NCBI GenBank assembly: GCA_012729785.1
Contig: JAAYCL010000037.1
Span: 1 to 64,000, forward strand
Length of the DNA stretch: 64,000 bases
Direction of reading: 5' to 3'
Origin: Chlamydiota bacterium
Lineage (GTDB): Bacteria; Auribacterota; Tritonobacteria; UBA1439
Each line of letters begins with the position of its first letter. Within the stretch, counting starts at the first letter, position 1. Below, piece by piece: positions 33,256-41,097 of the stretch. Both the position numbers and the translations under genes were made by a program. Below the pieces are notes generated by a model. That model was not told where the DNA came from, searched no databases, and was given only the letters and a program-made list of their open reading frames with translations.

Positions 33256-34421
33256 CCGCCTCGTTCATCCCGTACGGCCGCCAGCAGATCGACGACGACG
33301 ACGTCCGCGCGGTCGTCGAGGCGCTGAAGAGCGACTGGCTCACCACCGGGCCGGCGGTCGACCGGTTCGAACGCCTGCTCGCCGGGGCGGTCGGCGCGGC
33401 GCACGCGGTCGCCGTCTCGAGCGGCACGGCGGCGCTTCACGCCGCGGCCTTCGCCCTGGGGATCGGCCCCGGGGACGAGGTGATCGTCCCCGCGATGACG
33501 TTCGCGGCCTCCGCGAACTGCGTCGTCTACCAGGGGGGGACGCCGGTCTTCTGCGATGTCCTGTCCGGCACGCTTTGCATCGACCCGGACGACGCCGCCC
33601 GGAGGATCACCCCGCGCACGAAGGCGCTTGTCGCCGTCGACTTCGCCGGGCAGCCGTGCGACTACGGACGTCTGCGCCCGCTCGCGCGGGAACGAAACCT
33701 CGCGCTCGTCGCGGATGCCTGCCACTCCCTCGGCGCGGAGTACGGGGGAAGGAAAGCCGGGACGCTCGGGGACCTGAGCGCCTTCTCCTTCCACCCCGTC
33801 AAGCAGATCACCACTGGCGAGGGGGGGGCGATCACCACCGACGACGCGGCTCTGGCGTCCCGGATGCGCTCCTTCAGGAACCACGGGATCGACGCGGACC
33901 AGCGGCAACGGCAGGCGGAGGGTACCTGGCGTTACGCGATGACCGCGCTCGGCTACAACTACCGGATCACAGACATCCAGTGCGCCCTCGGGGCGAGCCA
34001 GCTCGGGAAGCTTTCGGCGTGGCTCGCCCGGCGCCGGGAGATCGCGCGGCGCTACGATGCGGCGTTCAGGGACGAGCCGGCGGTGAAACCGCTGGAGGTC
34101 GCGCCCGGCCTTTGCCACGCGTACCACCTCTACGTAGTGCGGGTCGACCCTGCCGGGGCGGGCGCCGACCGCGAGGGGTTCTTCGCCGCGCTCCGGGCGC
34201 GCGGGATCGGCGTGAACGTGCACTACATCCCCGTCCACCTCCATCCGTACTACCGCGAGCGGTTCGGCACGGGCCCGGGCCTCTGCCCGGTCGCGGAGGC
34301 GGCCTACGAGCGGATCCTCTCCCTCCCGATACACCCTGGGATGCGCGACGCCGACGTGGAACGGGTGATCGCGGCGGTGCGCGGGACGCGGGAGGAATTC
34401 ACGGCGCACCGCGGCGGCTGA
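33252..34421 (+). CDS. pseC: UDP-4-amino-4,6-dideoxy-AltNAc aminotransferase, pseudaminic acid step 2
   Basis: This 389-residue PLP enzyme (DegT/DnrJ/EryC1 family) aminates the PseB product with glutamate. It opens FIPYGRQQIDDDDVRAVVEA and has SDWLTTGPAVDRFE, AVSSGTAALHAAAFALGI, VADACHSLGAEY and the PLP lysine in SFHPVKQITTGEGGAI. GVNVHYIPVHLHPYYRERFG near the end is typical of PseC. Confidence 0.95.
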   Translation: MTASFIPYGRQQIDDDDVRAVVEALKSDWLTTGPAVDRFERLLAGAVGAAHAVAVSSGTAALHAAAFALGIGPGDEVIVPAMTFAASANCVVYQGGTPVFCDVLSGTLCIDPDDAARRITPRTKALVAVDFAGQPCDYGRLRPLARERNLALVADACHSLGAEYGGRKAGTLGDLSAFSFHPVKQITTGEGGAITTDDAALASRMRSFRNHGIDADQRQRQAEGTWRYAMTALGYNYRITDIQCALGASQLGKLSAWLARRREIARRYDAAFRDEPAVKPLEVAPGLCHAYHLYVVRVDPAGAGADREGFFAALRARGIGVNVHYIPVHLHPYYRERFGTGPGLCPVAEAAYERILSLPIHPGMRDADVERVIAAVRGTREEFTAHRGG

Positions 34422-34435
34422 CGGAAGGTGTTTCG

Positions 34436-36514
34436 ATGCTCCATGCACGACGCCCCCGGCGTCTCGCCGGGCCCGCCTTCATCTTCGCGGCGTGGGCGCT
34501 GTGGCTCTCGTTCCCCTACCTCGCCTTCGGCCCCGCTTCCTACGTGAAGGTGCACGACTGCGGCGACTCATTGCTTCCCGCGCTTCTCTCCGTCGCGCGG
34601 GGAGGTGAGAGCTGGTGGTTCGCGTCCGGGGTGTGCGGCGCGGACCGGCTGGCCTCCGCCCTGGCGGGGCACCTGGATCTCCCGCTCTTTCTCCTCCTCC
34701 CCGGCTGGCTCGCGTATGGGCTCCTGATCTGGACGATGCGCTTCCTGGCGGGCTGGTCGGCCTTCAGGCTTCTCGCGGACGACCTCCGGCTCGACCCGTT
34801 CCCCTCGTTCTGCGGCGGGATCCTCTACGCGCTCTTCCCCCAGAGCGCCCTCAACTACAGTTGGAACGGATTCAACATCGGCGAGGGCCCGCTTCTCGCC
34901 GCCGTGCCGTTCTGCCTCTGGATTCTGCACCGGGCGGACCGCCTCCGACCCCTCGCCGGGGCCGCCTGCGCCGCGGGGCTCGGCGCCCTCTGCGCCCTCG
35001 CCTCGTCGTACGCGCTCACCGTCTTCTCCCTCCCCTGCGTCTTCCTCTGGTGCGTTTTCGTCGCGCCACTCCGCCGCCCGAACCGCCTGCGTCTGCCGAC
35101 GGCGTTCTCGCTCGGCTGGATCGCCGGTGCCTCCCCCTTCCTCTGGGCCGGACTACTCAACGCCCCCCTGTCCCACCGGGCGGCGTGGCCCGCCTTCCGG
35201 CCGCTCCCCGGCGGCGGCCGGATCCGTCCGGCGTTCGCGTACGGGCTGCTCCGGGACAACGCCGCCCCGCTCGCCGTCGCGGCGATCGCCGCCGTCCGCG
35301 CGCGGGACAGGCGGCTCACGGTCCCCGTCGTGTACGTTCTCGCGGTGCTCCTGCTCGTCCTCGTCTACCGGATGGTCAGGGCGGCCCTGCTCCCCTACCT
35401 CGCCTTCCTCTCCGGTTTCCAGTTCGACCGCCTCTACCTGCTGATCCCCTTCTTCGCGATGGTGGGCGGCAGCGCCGGCCTTCACCTCATCGGCTGCGGG
35501 GACGCCCTCCCCGGCGCGCGGCGCGGATTCCACCCCCTGCTTCGGCGTCTGCCGGTGTTCCTGTTCGCGGCACTCGTTGTCGCGCAGTCGGCAAGCATCT
35601 GCCGCGGGGTGCTGCGCGAACGCCGACGGGGGAGCACCTTCGCCGCCCTCTATCTGCGCCCGGAAATCCGGCGGCTCGCAGAGAGGCGGGACGCGGGCGA
35701 CCCGTTCCGCATCGCCACGGTCGGCAACTCCCTCTTCCACCCCTCCTGCGCCTGGGCGTACGGACTCGAGTCGGCGGACGGCTACCTGACCCTGTACCCG
35801 AAACGGTACCACGATTTCTGGGGGCAGGTCATCGCCCCCCTGGCGGGCGCCGATGAATCGCGGCGCATCTACTTCCACACGTGGGGCAGCCGGGCGTACC
35901 TGTTCAACCCGACCGGCGGTTTCCCCGCGGGCGGCACGGTGCCTTTCCGCCACTACTACGATCTTGACCTCCTCTCACTCGCCAATGTGCGCTACGTCAT
36001 CTCGCCCATCGCCCTCCAGGACGACGACCTCGTTCCGCTGCCCCGCAATGTCGAAGACGGGGCCCCGCTGCGCGTCTATGAAAACCGGCTCGCCCTCCCG
36101 CGCTTCTTCCTCGCCCGAAACGTGAAGGTCTGCGGCGGGACTGAGGATCTGCTCCGGGCGGTGCGCGAAGCGGGGAGGGAGAAACTCGCCACCACGGCGT
36201 TCGTGGAGCGGGGGGCGTGCCCGGGCCTCCCGGAGGCGGGAGGCGGCGGGGTCGAGGTGCGCAGGTACTCCGCCGACCGGATAGACCTGCACACGACCGC
36301 CGCCGCCCCATCCCTCCTCGTGATCCTGAACAGCTTCAGTCCGTTCTGGACGGCGCGCGTGGACGGGGTCCCTGCGCCGGTAGTCCCCGTCGACCACGCG
36401 TTCCAGGGCGTGGTCGTCGGGGCAGGGACTCGCGAGGTGACGCTCGACTACTCTCCGTCGTACGCGCACCTGTCCCGCCGCTGCGTTGCACGACTCCGGG
36501 GGACGCCGCGATGA
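34436..36514 (+). CDS. Large polytopic membrane protein (YfhO/DUF6044-like)
   Basis: This 692-residue inner-membrane protein has about ten hydrophobic segments in its first 400 residues (for example FIFAAWALWLSFPYLAFGP, LAGAACAAGLGALCALASSY, VPVVYVLAVLLLVLVYRMV), then a 290-residue soluble part. The soluble part has LANVRYVISPIALQ, LPRFFLARNVKV and ILNSFSPFWTARVDGVPAPV, which resemble the YfhO-type membrane glycosyltransferases/modifiers. The N-terminus HDCGDSLLPALLSV also recalls DUF6044 proteins in polysaccharide islands. It may transfer a sugar from a lipid carrier on the periplasmic side (inference). It lies between pseC and a broken methyltransferase gene. Confidence 0.65.
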   Translation: MLHARRPRRLAGPAFIFAAWALWLSFPYLAFGPASYVKVHDCGDSLLPALLSVARGGESWWFASGVCGADRLASALAGHLDLPLFLLLPGWLAYGLLIWTMRFLAGWSAFRLLADDLRLDPFPSFCGGILYALFPQSALNYSWNGFNIGEGPLLAAVPFCLWILHRADRLRPLAGAACAAGLGALCALASSYALTVFSLPCVFLWCVFVAPLRRPNRLRLPTAFSLGWIAGASPFLWAGLLNAPLSHRAAWPAFRPLPGGGRIRPAFAYGLLRDNAAPLAVAAIAAVRARDRRLTVPVVYVLAVLLLVLVYRMVRAALLPYLAFLSGFQFDRLYLLIPFFAMVGGSAGLHLIGCGDALPGARRGFHPLLRRLPVFLFAALVVAQSASICRGVLRERRRGSTFAALYLRPEIRRLAERRDAGDPFRIATVGNSLFHPSCAWAYGLESADGYLTLYPKRYHDFWGQVIAPLAGADESRRIYFHTWGSRAYLFNPTGGFPAGGTVPFRHYYDLDLLSLANVRYVISPIALQDDDLVPLPRNVEDGAPLRVYENRLALPRFFLARNVKVCGGTEDLLRAVREAGREKLATTAFVERGACPGLPEAGGGGVEVRRYSADRIDLHTTAAAPSLLVILNSFSPFWTARVDGVPAPVVPVDHAFQGVVVGAGTREVTLDYSPSYAHLSRRCVARLRGTPR

Positions 36515-37127
36515 CGGCGGGGCGGGCGTTCGGGCGCTTCACCGACAGCCGCGGGAACAGCTTCGAACTCCTCGAGGGGTACAGGGATTCGCGCAAGCCG
36601 TCGTGGCGGGCGGCGCTCAGGCCCTGGGGCGAATCCTACCTCCCCTCCCCGGGGTTTCCTTCGACCTCGTCTGCTCGTGGGACGTCCTCGAGCACGTGCG
36701 CGACCCCCGGCGCGCATTCGCGGAGACGGCCCGCCTCCTCCGGCCCGGCGGCCTCGCCTTCCACGAGTACAACCCGTTCTTCGCCCCCGACGGCGGGCAC
36801 AGCCACTGCACGCTCGACTTCCCCTGGGGGCACGCGCGGCTCTCCGAGGCGGACTTCCTGCGGTACCTCGCGGAGGTGCGCCCCGGCGAGACGGAGGTCG
36901 CGGGGCGCTTCTACCGGTTCAACCTCAACCGGATGACACTCGCCGAGTGCGCGGGGCACGCGCGGGCGGCGGGGCTCGAGACGCTCGTCCTCGCCGCGAC
37001 GCCGGACGAGGGGCCCCTCGCCGCCGTGTCGCCCGAGATTGCGCGTCAGGTGTCGGCGTGGTACCCGTCCGCGACGGTCCACGACCTCGCGGTCCCGGCC
37101 GTACGGCTCCTCCTCCGGAGGCCGTGA
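36511..37127 (+). pseudogene. SAM methyltransferase remnant with frameshift and missing motif I
   Basis: ATG 36511 overlaps the previous stop and reads MTAGRAFGRFTDSRGNSFEL for about 50 codons. The family sequence continues in another frame from about 36650 (GVSFDLVCSWDVLEHVRDPR, ARLLRPGGLAFHEYNPFF, then LPWGHARLS-like residues) to the stop at 37127. Besides the frameshift, the SAM-binding motif I block (D-x-G-x-G, about 50-60 residues) that should lie between the two parts is absent. A deletion with loss of frame explains both. The gene cannot make a working methyltransferase. Confidence 0.75.
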
Positions 37128-37163
37128 GGCGGTCCCGCGGTGGCCGGGGGGCGCGCGATCTGG

Positions 37164-37169
37164 TATGAT
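37164..37169 (+). promoter_or_regulatory. Internal -10 box before the pseF-type gene
   Basis: TATGAT ends 6 nt before ATG 37176, and no Shine-Dalgarno intervenes, as in the other leaderless promoters of this window. The -35 is poor (TGGCCG with a 17-bp spacer). It would let the second half of the pse genes be transcribed on their own. Confidence 0.45.
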
Positions 37170-37175
37170 GCGGCC

Positions 37176-37934
37176 ATGCAGCGCGACGGTTCCGGCGCGG
37201 AGATCCGCGTCGTGGCGATCATCCAGGCGCACATGGCGAGCACCCGCCTGCCCGGCAAGGTCCTGATGGATATCGTCGGGCGGACGATGCTGGCGCGCAC
37301 CGTGGAGAGGACCCGCCGGGCGGAGCGCCTCGACGAGGTTGTCGTGGCGACGACGACCGCCCCCGCCGACGACGCGATCGTCGCCGAATGCGGCCGGCTG
37401 GGCGTCCCCGCGTTCCGGGGCTCCGAGGAGGACGTCCTCGACCGGCACTGCCGGGCGGCGCGCGCGCACTGCGCTGACGCGGTCGCCCGCGTCACCTCCG
37501 ACTGCCCGCTGATCGACCCGGGCCTGATCGACCGCGTCGTCGGGGCGTTCCTGGAGAAGCGGCCGGACTACGCGGGCAACTCGCTCCGCCCCGCCTACCC
37601 GGTCGGACTCGGCGTGGGCGTGGCGTCCATGGCGGCGCTCGAGATGGCGTGGCGCGAGGCGCGGGAGCGGCACGAGCGCGTACACGTGATGCCGTACCTC
37701 TACGGGCACCCGGAGCGCTTCACCCTCCTCTCCGTGGAGGGGGAGGAGGACCTGAGCGGCCACCGCTGGACGGTGGACACGGCGGAGGACTTGGCGTTCG
37801 TGCGGGCGGTGTACGAGCGCCTGGGGAGCGACGGTCGCTTCGGCTGGCGCGACGTCCTCGCCCTCGTCGAGCGGGAGCCCCGGCTCGCCGAGCTCAACCG
37901 CCACGTGCGGCAGAAGACGCTGAGGGAGTGCTGA
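37176..37934 (+). CDS. pseF: SpsF/PseF-type cytidylyltransferase
   Basis: This 252-residue enzyme probably activates pseudaminic acid with CTP. It opens VVAIIQAHMASTRLPGKVLM, the SpsF/KdsB-like pyrophosphorylase signature, then VVVATTTAPADDAIVAECGR, GSEEDVLDRHCRAA and VTSDCPLIDPGLIDRVV with the metal-binding Asp. NSLRPAYPVGLGVGVASMAA and WTVDTAEDLAFVRAVYERLG are typical SpsF blocks. The assignment to PseF function rests on its place between pseC and pseG, as all other pathway steps are present. Confidence 0.8.
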   Translation: MQRDGSGAEIRVVAIIQAHMASTRLPGKVLMDIVGRTMLARTVERTRRAERLDEVVVATTTAPADDAIVAECGRLGVPAFRGSEEDVLDRHCRAARAHCADAVARVTSDCPLIDPGLIDRVVGAFLEKRPDYAGNSLRPAYPVGLGVGVASMAALEMAWREARERHERVHVMPYLYGHPERFTLLSVEGEEDLSGHRWTVDTAEDLAFVRAVYERLGSDGRFGWRDVLALVEREPRLAELNRHVRQKTLREC

Positions 37935-37990
37935 CCCCGGCGGGGGGGAGCGGGCTCCGCGCCGCCCCCTGGGGCCCGAAAGGAGACGGA

Positions 37991-38422
37991 ATGCCGGACG
38001 ACGGGGGGTTCTCGACCGAACAGGAGGCCTTTTGGGCCGGCGCCTTCGGCGACGAGTACACGGAGAGGAACCGGGCGGAGAGGCTGCGGGCCGCAACCAT
38101 CGCCCTCTTCGCCAGGATCCTGTCCCGCACGCGCTCCGTGGAGACGGTGATCGAGTTCGGCGCCAACATCGGCCTGAACCTCCTCGCCATCAGGACGCTC
38201 CTCCCCGGCGTGAGGTGCTCCGCGGTCGAGATCAACCGCAAGGTCGCCGCGGCGTTGCGCGCGATCACGGGCGTCACGGTGTTCCGCTCCTCCATTTTCG
38301 ATCATCAGCCGGATTCCACGTGCGACCTCGCGCTGTCCAAGGGGCTTCTCATCCATATCGCGCCCACGCGGCTCTCCGACGCCTACGCCGCCTGGTTCCT
38401 CATGCAGAAAGGGCCTGCGTGA
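37991..38422 (+). pseudogene. Truncated pseudaminic acid-associated methyltransferase
   Basis: The frame starts behind AAAGGAGA and reads FSTEQEAFWAGAFGDEYTER, then VIEFGANIGLNLLAIRTLLP (motif I) and LALSKGLLIHIAP, the opening and middle of the pseudaminic-acid-biosynthesis-associated methylase family. It ends after 143 residues (RLSDAYAAWFLMQKGPA), whereas the family is about 200 residues long; the last 60 or so, with the CEYYNP-type block, are missing. Four bases later pseG begins. A deletion has joined this gene directly to pseG. The SAM site remains but the substrate part is gone. Confidence 0.8.
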
Positions 38423-38426
38423 AGCA

Positions 38427-39467
38427 GTGAACACCGTGTTCCGTTGCGACGTTTCGCCCGCCATCGGGTTGGGGCACCTGCGCCGGTGCGCGGTGCTCGC
38501 GGCGGAACTGAAGGCGCGCGGGGCGCGCGTCGTCTTCGCCTGCCGCGCGGAGGGGATTGATCCCGAGGTCGAGCTCGAGGGGGCGGCGGACGAGATCGTC
38601 CCAGTGGAATGGGCGATCCGGCCGGAGGAGGACGCCCGGCTCGTCGCCCGGATCGCGCGCGAACAAGGCGACGCGACGGCCGTCGTGGACCGCTTCGGCG
38701 CCGACGGTGGTTTCGGGGCCGCGCTCGCGGGGGAGCGGACACGCTGGCTCCAGTTCGACTGGGCGGCTCGGGAGCCGATCTGGGCGGACTGGATCCTCAA
38801 CGCCAATCCCGCGGCCGAGGGAGACGTCTACCGAAGCCTCGCGAGGAAGGCCGGGGCGAGCCTCCTCCTCGGGCCCTTGTATGCCCTGCTCCCGCCGCGA
38901 TTCCGGGAACTGGCTCGAAGGCGGTGGGACCGCGGTGCGGAGCGGCTCCTCGTGACGCTCGGCGGCGGGGATGACCGCGGGGGGACGGAACTCTGCCTCG
39001 ACGCGCTGCGGCTCCTCGACCCGCGACCGGCGTGCACGGTGCTCGTGGGGCCGTTCAACCCGCGCCGACGCCGCATCGAGGAGAAGGCGGCGGGGTGCGG
39101 CGGGGACGTGACCGTGATTTTTGGGGAACGGGACGTCGCCGCAAAGATGGCGGAGGCGGATATCGCCGTCATCGGCGGCGGGACGACGACCTTCGAGGCG
39201 GCCGCGATGGGTCTGCCGTTCGTCGCCATCCAAATTGCGAAAAACCAGTCCCGCAACGCGGAGGCATGGGATCGCGCGGGCGCGGGCCTCGATGCGGGCC
39301 CCGTGGAGCGGCTCGCCCCGGAGCGGCTCGCCGGCCTTCTCGCCAGCCTCCTGGAGGACGGCGCCCGCAGGGCGTCCCTCTCCTCGGCGGGCATGGCACA
39401 TGTCGACTGCCGCGGGGCGGCGCGGGTCGCCGACGCATTGACGGAGGGAGGGCGGCATGCCGCGTGA
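38427..39467 (+). CDS. pseG: UDP-2,4-diacetamido-2,4,6-trideoxy-altropyranose hydrolase
   Basis: This 346-residue GT-B-fold enzyme removes UDP in the fourth step of pseudaminic acid synthesis. FRCDVSPAIGLGHLRRCAVL is the PseG start with its G-x-G-H-x-R-R motif. WLQFDWAAREPIWADWILN, LLGPLYALLPPRFRELARR, LVTLGGGDDRGGTELCLDAL and IGGGTTTFEAAAMGLPFVAI complete the family pattern. It starts with GTG 38427 and overlaps pseH by 11 bp. Confidence 0.93.
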   Translation: MNTVFRCDVSPAIGLGHLRRCAVLAAELKARGARVVFACRAEGIDPEVELEGAADEIVPVEWAIRPEEDARLVARIAREQGDATAVVDRFGADGGFGAALAGERTRWLQFDWAAREPIWADWILNANPAAEGDVYRSLARKAGASLLLGPLYALLPPRFRELARRRWDRGAERLLVTLGGGDDRGGTELCLDALRLLDPRPACTVLVGPFNPRRRRIEEKAAGCGGDVTVIFGERDVAAKMAEADIAVIGGGTTTFEAAAMGLPFVAIQIAKNQSRNAEAWDRAGAGLDAGPVERLAPERLAGLLASLLEDGARRASLSSAGMAHVDCRGAARVADALTEGGRHAA

Positions 39468-40023
39468 ACGGTATCCGGAGATGGTGCTGCGCGGCGAACG
39501 CATCCTTCTCCGCCCGATGCGGGAGGAGGACGCGGAGGCGGTGGTGCGCTGGAGGAGCGATCCCGCAGTGCGCCGCTGGTTCTTCTCGACGGATCCGATC
39601 ACGATCGAGTCCCACCTCGCCTGGTTCAGGAGGGAGAAACCGGACCGGATCGATTACGTCATCGTCCTCGAAAAGACGGGGCGTCCGATCGGCACGGTGA
39701 GCTTCATAAAGTTCGACCGCCGGGCGCGCACCGCGCAGGACGGAACGATGATCGGGGAGCCCGCCCTGTGGGGAAAGGGGTACGGGCGCGAGGCGCTCCT
39801 CCTTTGGCTCTCCTTCGGTTTCGAACGGCTCGGCCTCAGGAGCATCGACGCACAGGTCAAGATATCGAACGAGAGGAGCGCCCGGCTGCTCGAGCGGCTC
39901 GGTTTCTCGACGACGGGAAGGATGCACACGGAGAGGGGGGAGGAGTTTTTCGCGATGACGCTCACGCGCGACGAGGCGGAGCGGCGCGGGATCGTCGCGC
40001 CCTCCGGAGGGGAAACGCAATGA
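39457..40023 (+). CDS. pseH: UDP-4-amino-4,6-dideoxy-AltNAc N-acetyltransferase
   Basis: This 188-residue GNAT enzyme acetylates the 4-amino group with acetyl-CoA. RGERILLRPMREEDAEAVVR is the opening strand-helix, WGKGYGREALLLWLSFGFER holds the acetyl-CoA loop (G-K-G-Y-G), and NERSARLLERLGFSTTGRM is motif B. The position between pseG and pseI gives the specific role. It overlaps pseI by ATGA. Confidence 0.9.
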   Translation: MPRERYPEMVLRGERILLRPMREEDAEAVVRWRSDPAVRRWFFSTDPITIESHLAWFRREKPDRIDYVIVLEKTGRPIGTVSFIKFDRRARTAQDGTMIGEPALWGKGYGREALLLWLSFGFERLGLRSIDAQVKISNERSARLLERLGFSTTGRMHTERGEEFFAMTLTRDEAERRGIVAPSGGETQ

Positions 40024-41084
40024 GGACTGAGGCCGCCTGCATCAGGATCGCGGGGAGGAGGATCGGCGCGGGCCATCCCGCCTACCTCGTCGCCGAGCTC
40101 TCCGCCAACCACCGCGGCAGTTTCGAGGAGGCGGCGGCGCTCGTCCTCGCCGCGCGCGAGGCGGGCGCCGACGCGGTGAAGCTGCAAACCTACACGCCGG
40201 ACACCATCACCATCGACTGCGACGGGGAGGCGTTCCGGCACCGCGCCGGCTCCCTCTGGACCGGGAGGACGCTCCACGAGCTGTACCGCGAGGCGCACAC
40301 CCCGTGGGAGTGGCAGCCCCGCCTGAAGGCGATCGCCGATGGCCTCGGCATCGCGCTCTTCTCCACCGCCTTCGACCCGACCGCCGTGGAATTCCTCGAG
40401 CGGATGGGCGTCCCGGCGCACAAGGTCGCCTCCCTCGAGATCACGGACCTGCCGCTCATCCGCCTGATGGGCGCGACCCGGAAACCGCTCATCATCTCGA
40501 CCGGCATGGCCACCCTCGATGAGATCGCCGAGGCGGTCGACGCCGCCCGGGGGGCGGGGGCGCGCGAGATCGCCCTGCTGCGTTGCGCGAGCGCCTACCC
40601 CGCGCGGCCCGAGGATATGCGCCTCGCCTCCATCCCCGACCTCGCCGCCCGGACCTCCCTCCCAGTGGGGATCTCCGACCACACGCTCGGGATCGAGGTG
40701 CCGATCGCGGCCGTGGCGCTCGGGGCGTGCATCGTGGAGAAGCATTTCACCCTCTCACGCGCCGCGGGAGGCCCCGACGCCCTCTTCTCAGCGGAGCCGG
40801 AGGAGTTCCGACGGATGGCGCGCGCGGTGCGCACCGTCGAGAAGGCGCGCGGGACTCCGTGCTACGGCCCGGGACCGCACGAGCGGGAGAGCCTCAGGTT
40901 CCGACGCTCGCTCTACGTCGTGGAGGACACGGCCGCCGGGGAGACGTTCACGGAGCGGAACGTGCGCTCGATCCGCCCGGCCGGGGGCCTTTCGCCCAAG
41001 CACCTTTCCGAGGTGCTGGGAAAAAGGGCCGCGAGGGCGGCCGCGCGAGGCACGCCGCTCTCATGGGACCTCGTCGCGCGGTGA
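40020..41084 (+). CDS. pseI: Pseudaminic acid synthase
   Basis: This 354-residue enzyme condenses the hexose with phosphoenolpyruvate. The NeuB-type barrel has PAYLVAELSANHRGSFEEA, DAVKLQTYTPDTITIDCDG, WEWQPRLKAIADGLGIALFS, FDPTAVEFLERMGVPAHKVA and SLPVGISDHTLGIEVPIAAV with VEKHFTLSRAAGGPDALFS. The C-terminal SAF/antifreeze-like domain is at about 290-354 (RSLYVVEDTAAGETFTERNV). FDPTAV and AGGPDALFS are PseI-type. Confidence 0.95.
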   Translation: MRTEAACIRIAGRRIGAGHPAYLVAELSANHRGSFEEAAALVLAAREAGADAVKLQTYTPDTITIDCDGEAFRHRAGSLWTGRTLHELYREAHTPWEWQPRLKAIADGLGIALFSTAFDPTAVEFLERMGVPAHKVASLEITDLPLIRLMGATRKPLIISTGMATLDEIAEAVDAARGAGAREIALLRCASAYPARPEDMRLASIPDLAARTSLPVGISDHTLGIEVPIAAVALGACIVEKHFTLSRAAGGPDALFSAEPEEFRRMARAVRTVEKARGTPCYGPGPHERESLRFRRSLYVVEDTAAGETFTERNVRSIRPAGGLSPKHLSEVLGKRAARAAARGTPLSWDLVAR

Positions 41085-41097
41085 CGCATAGGTGGCC

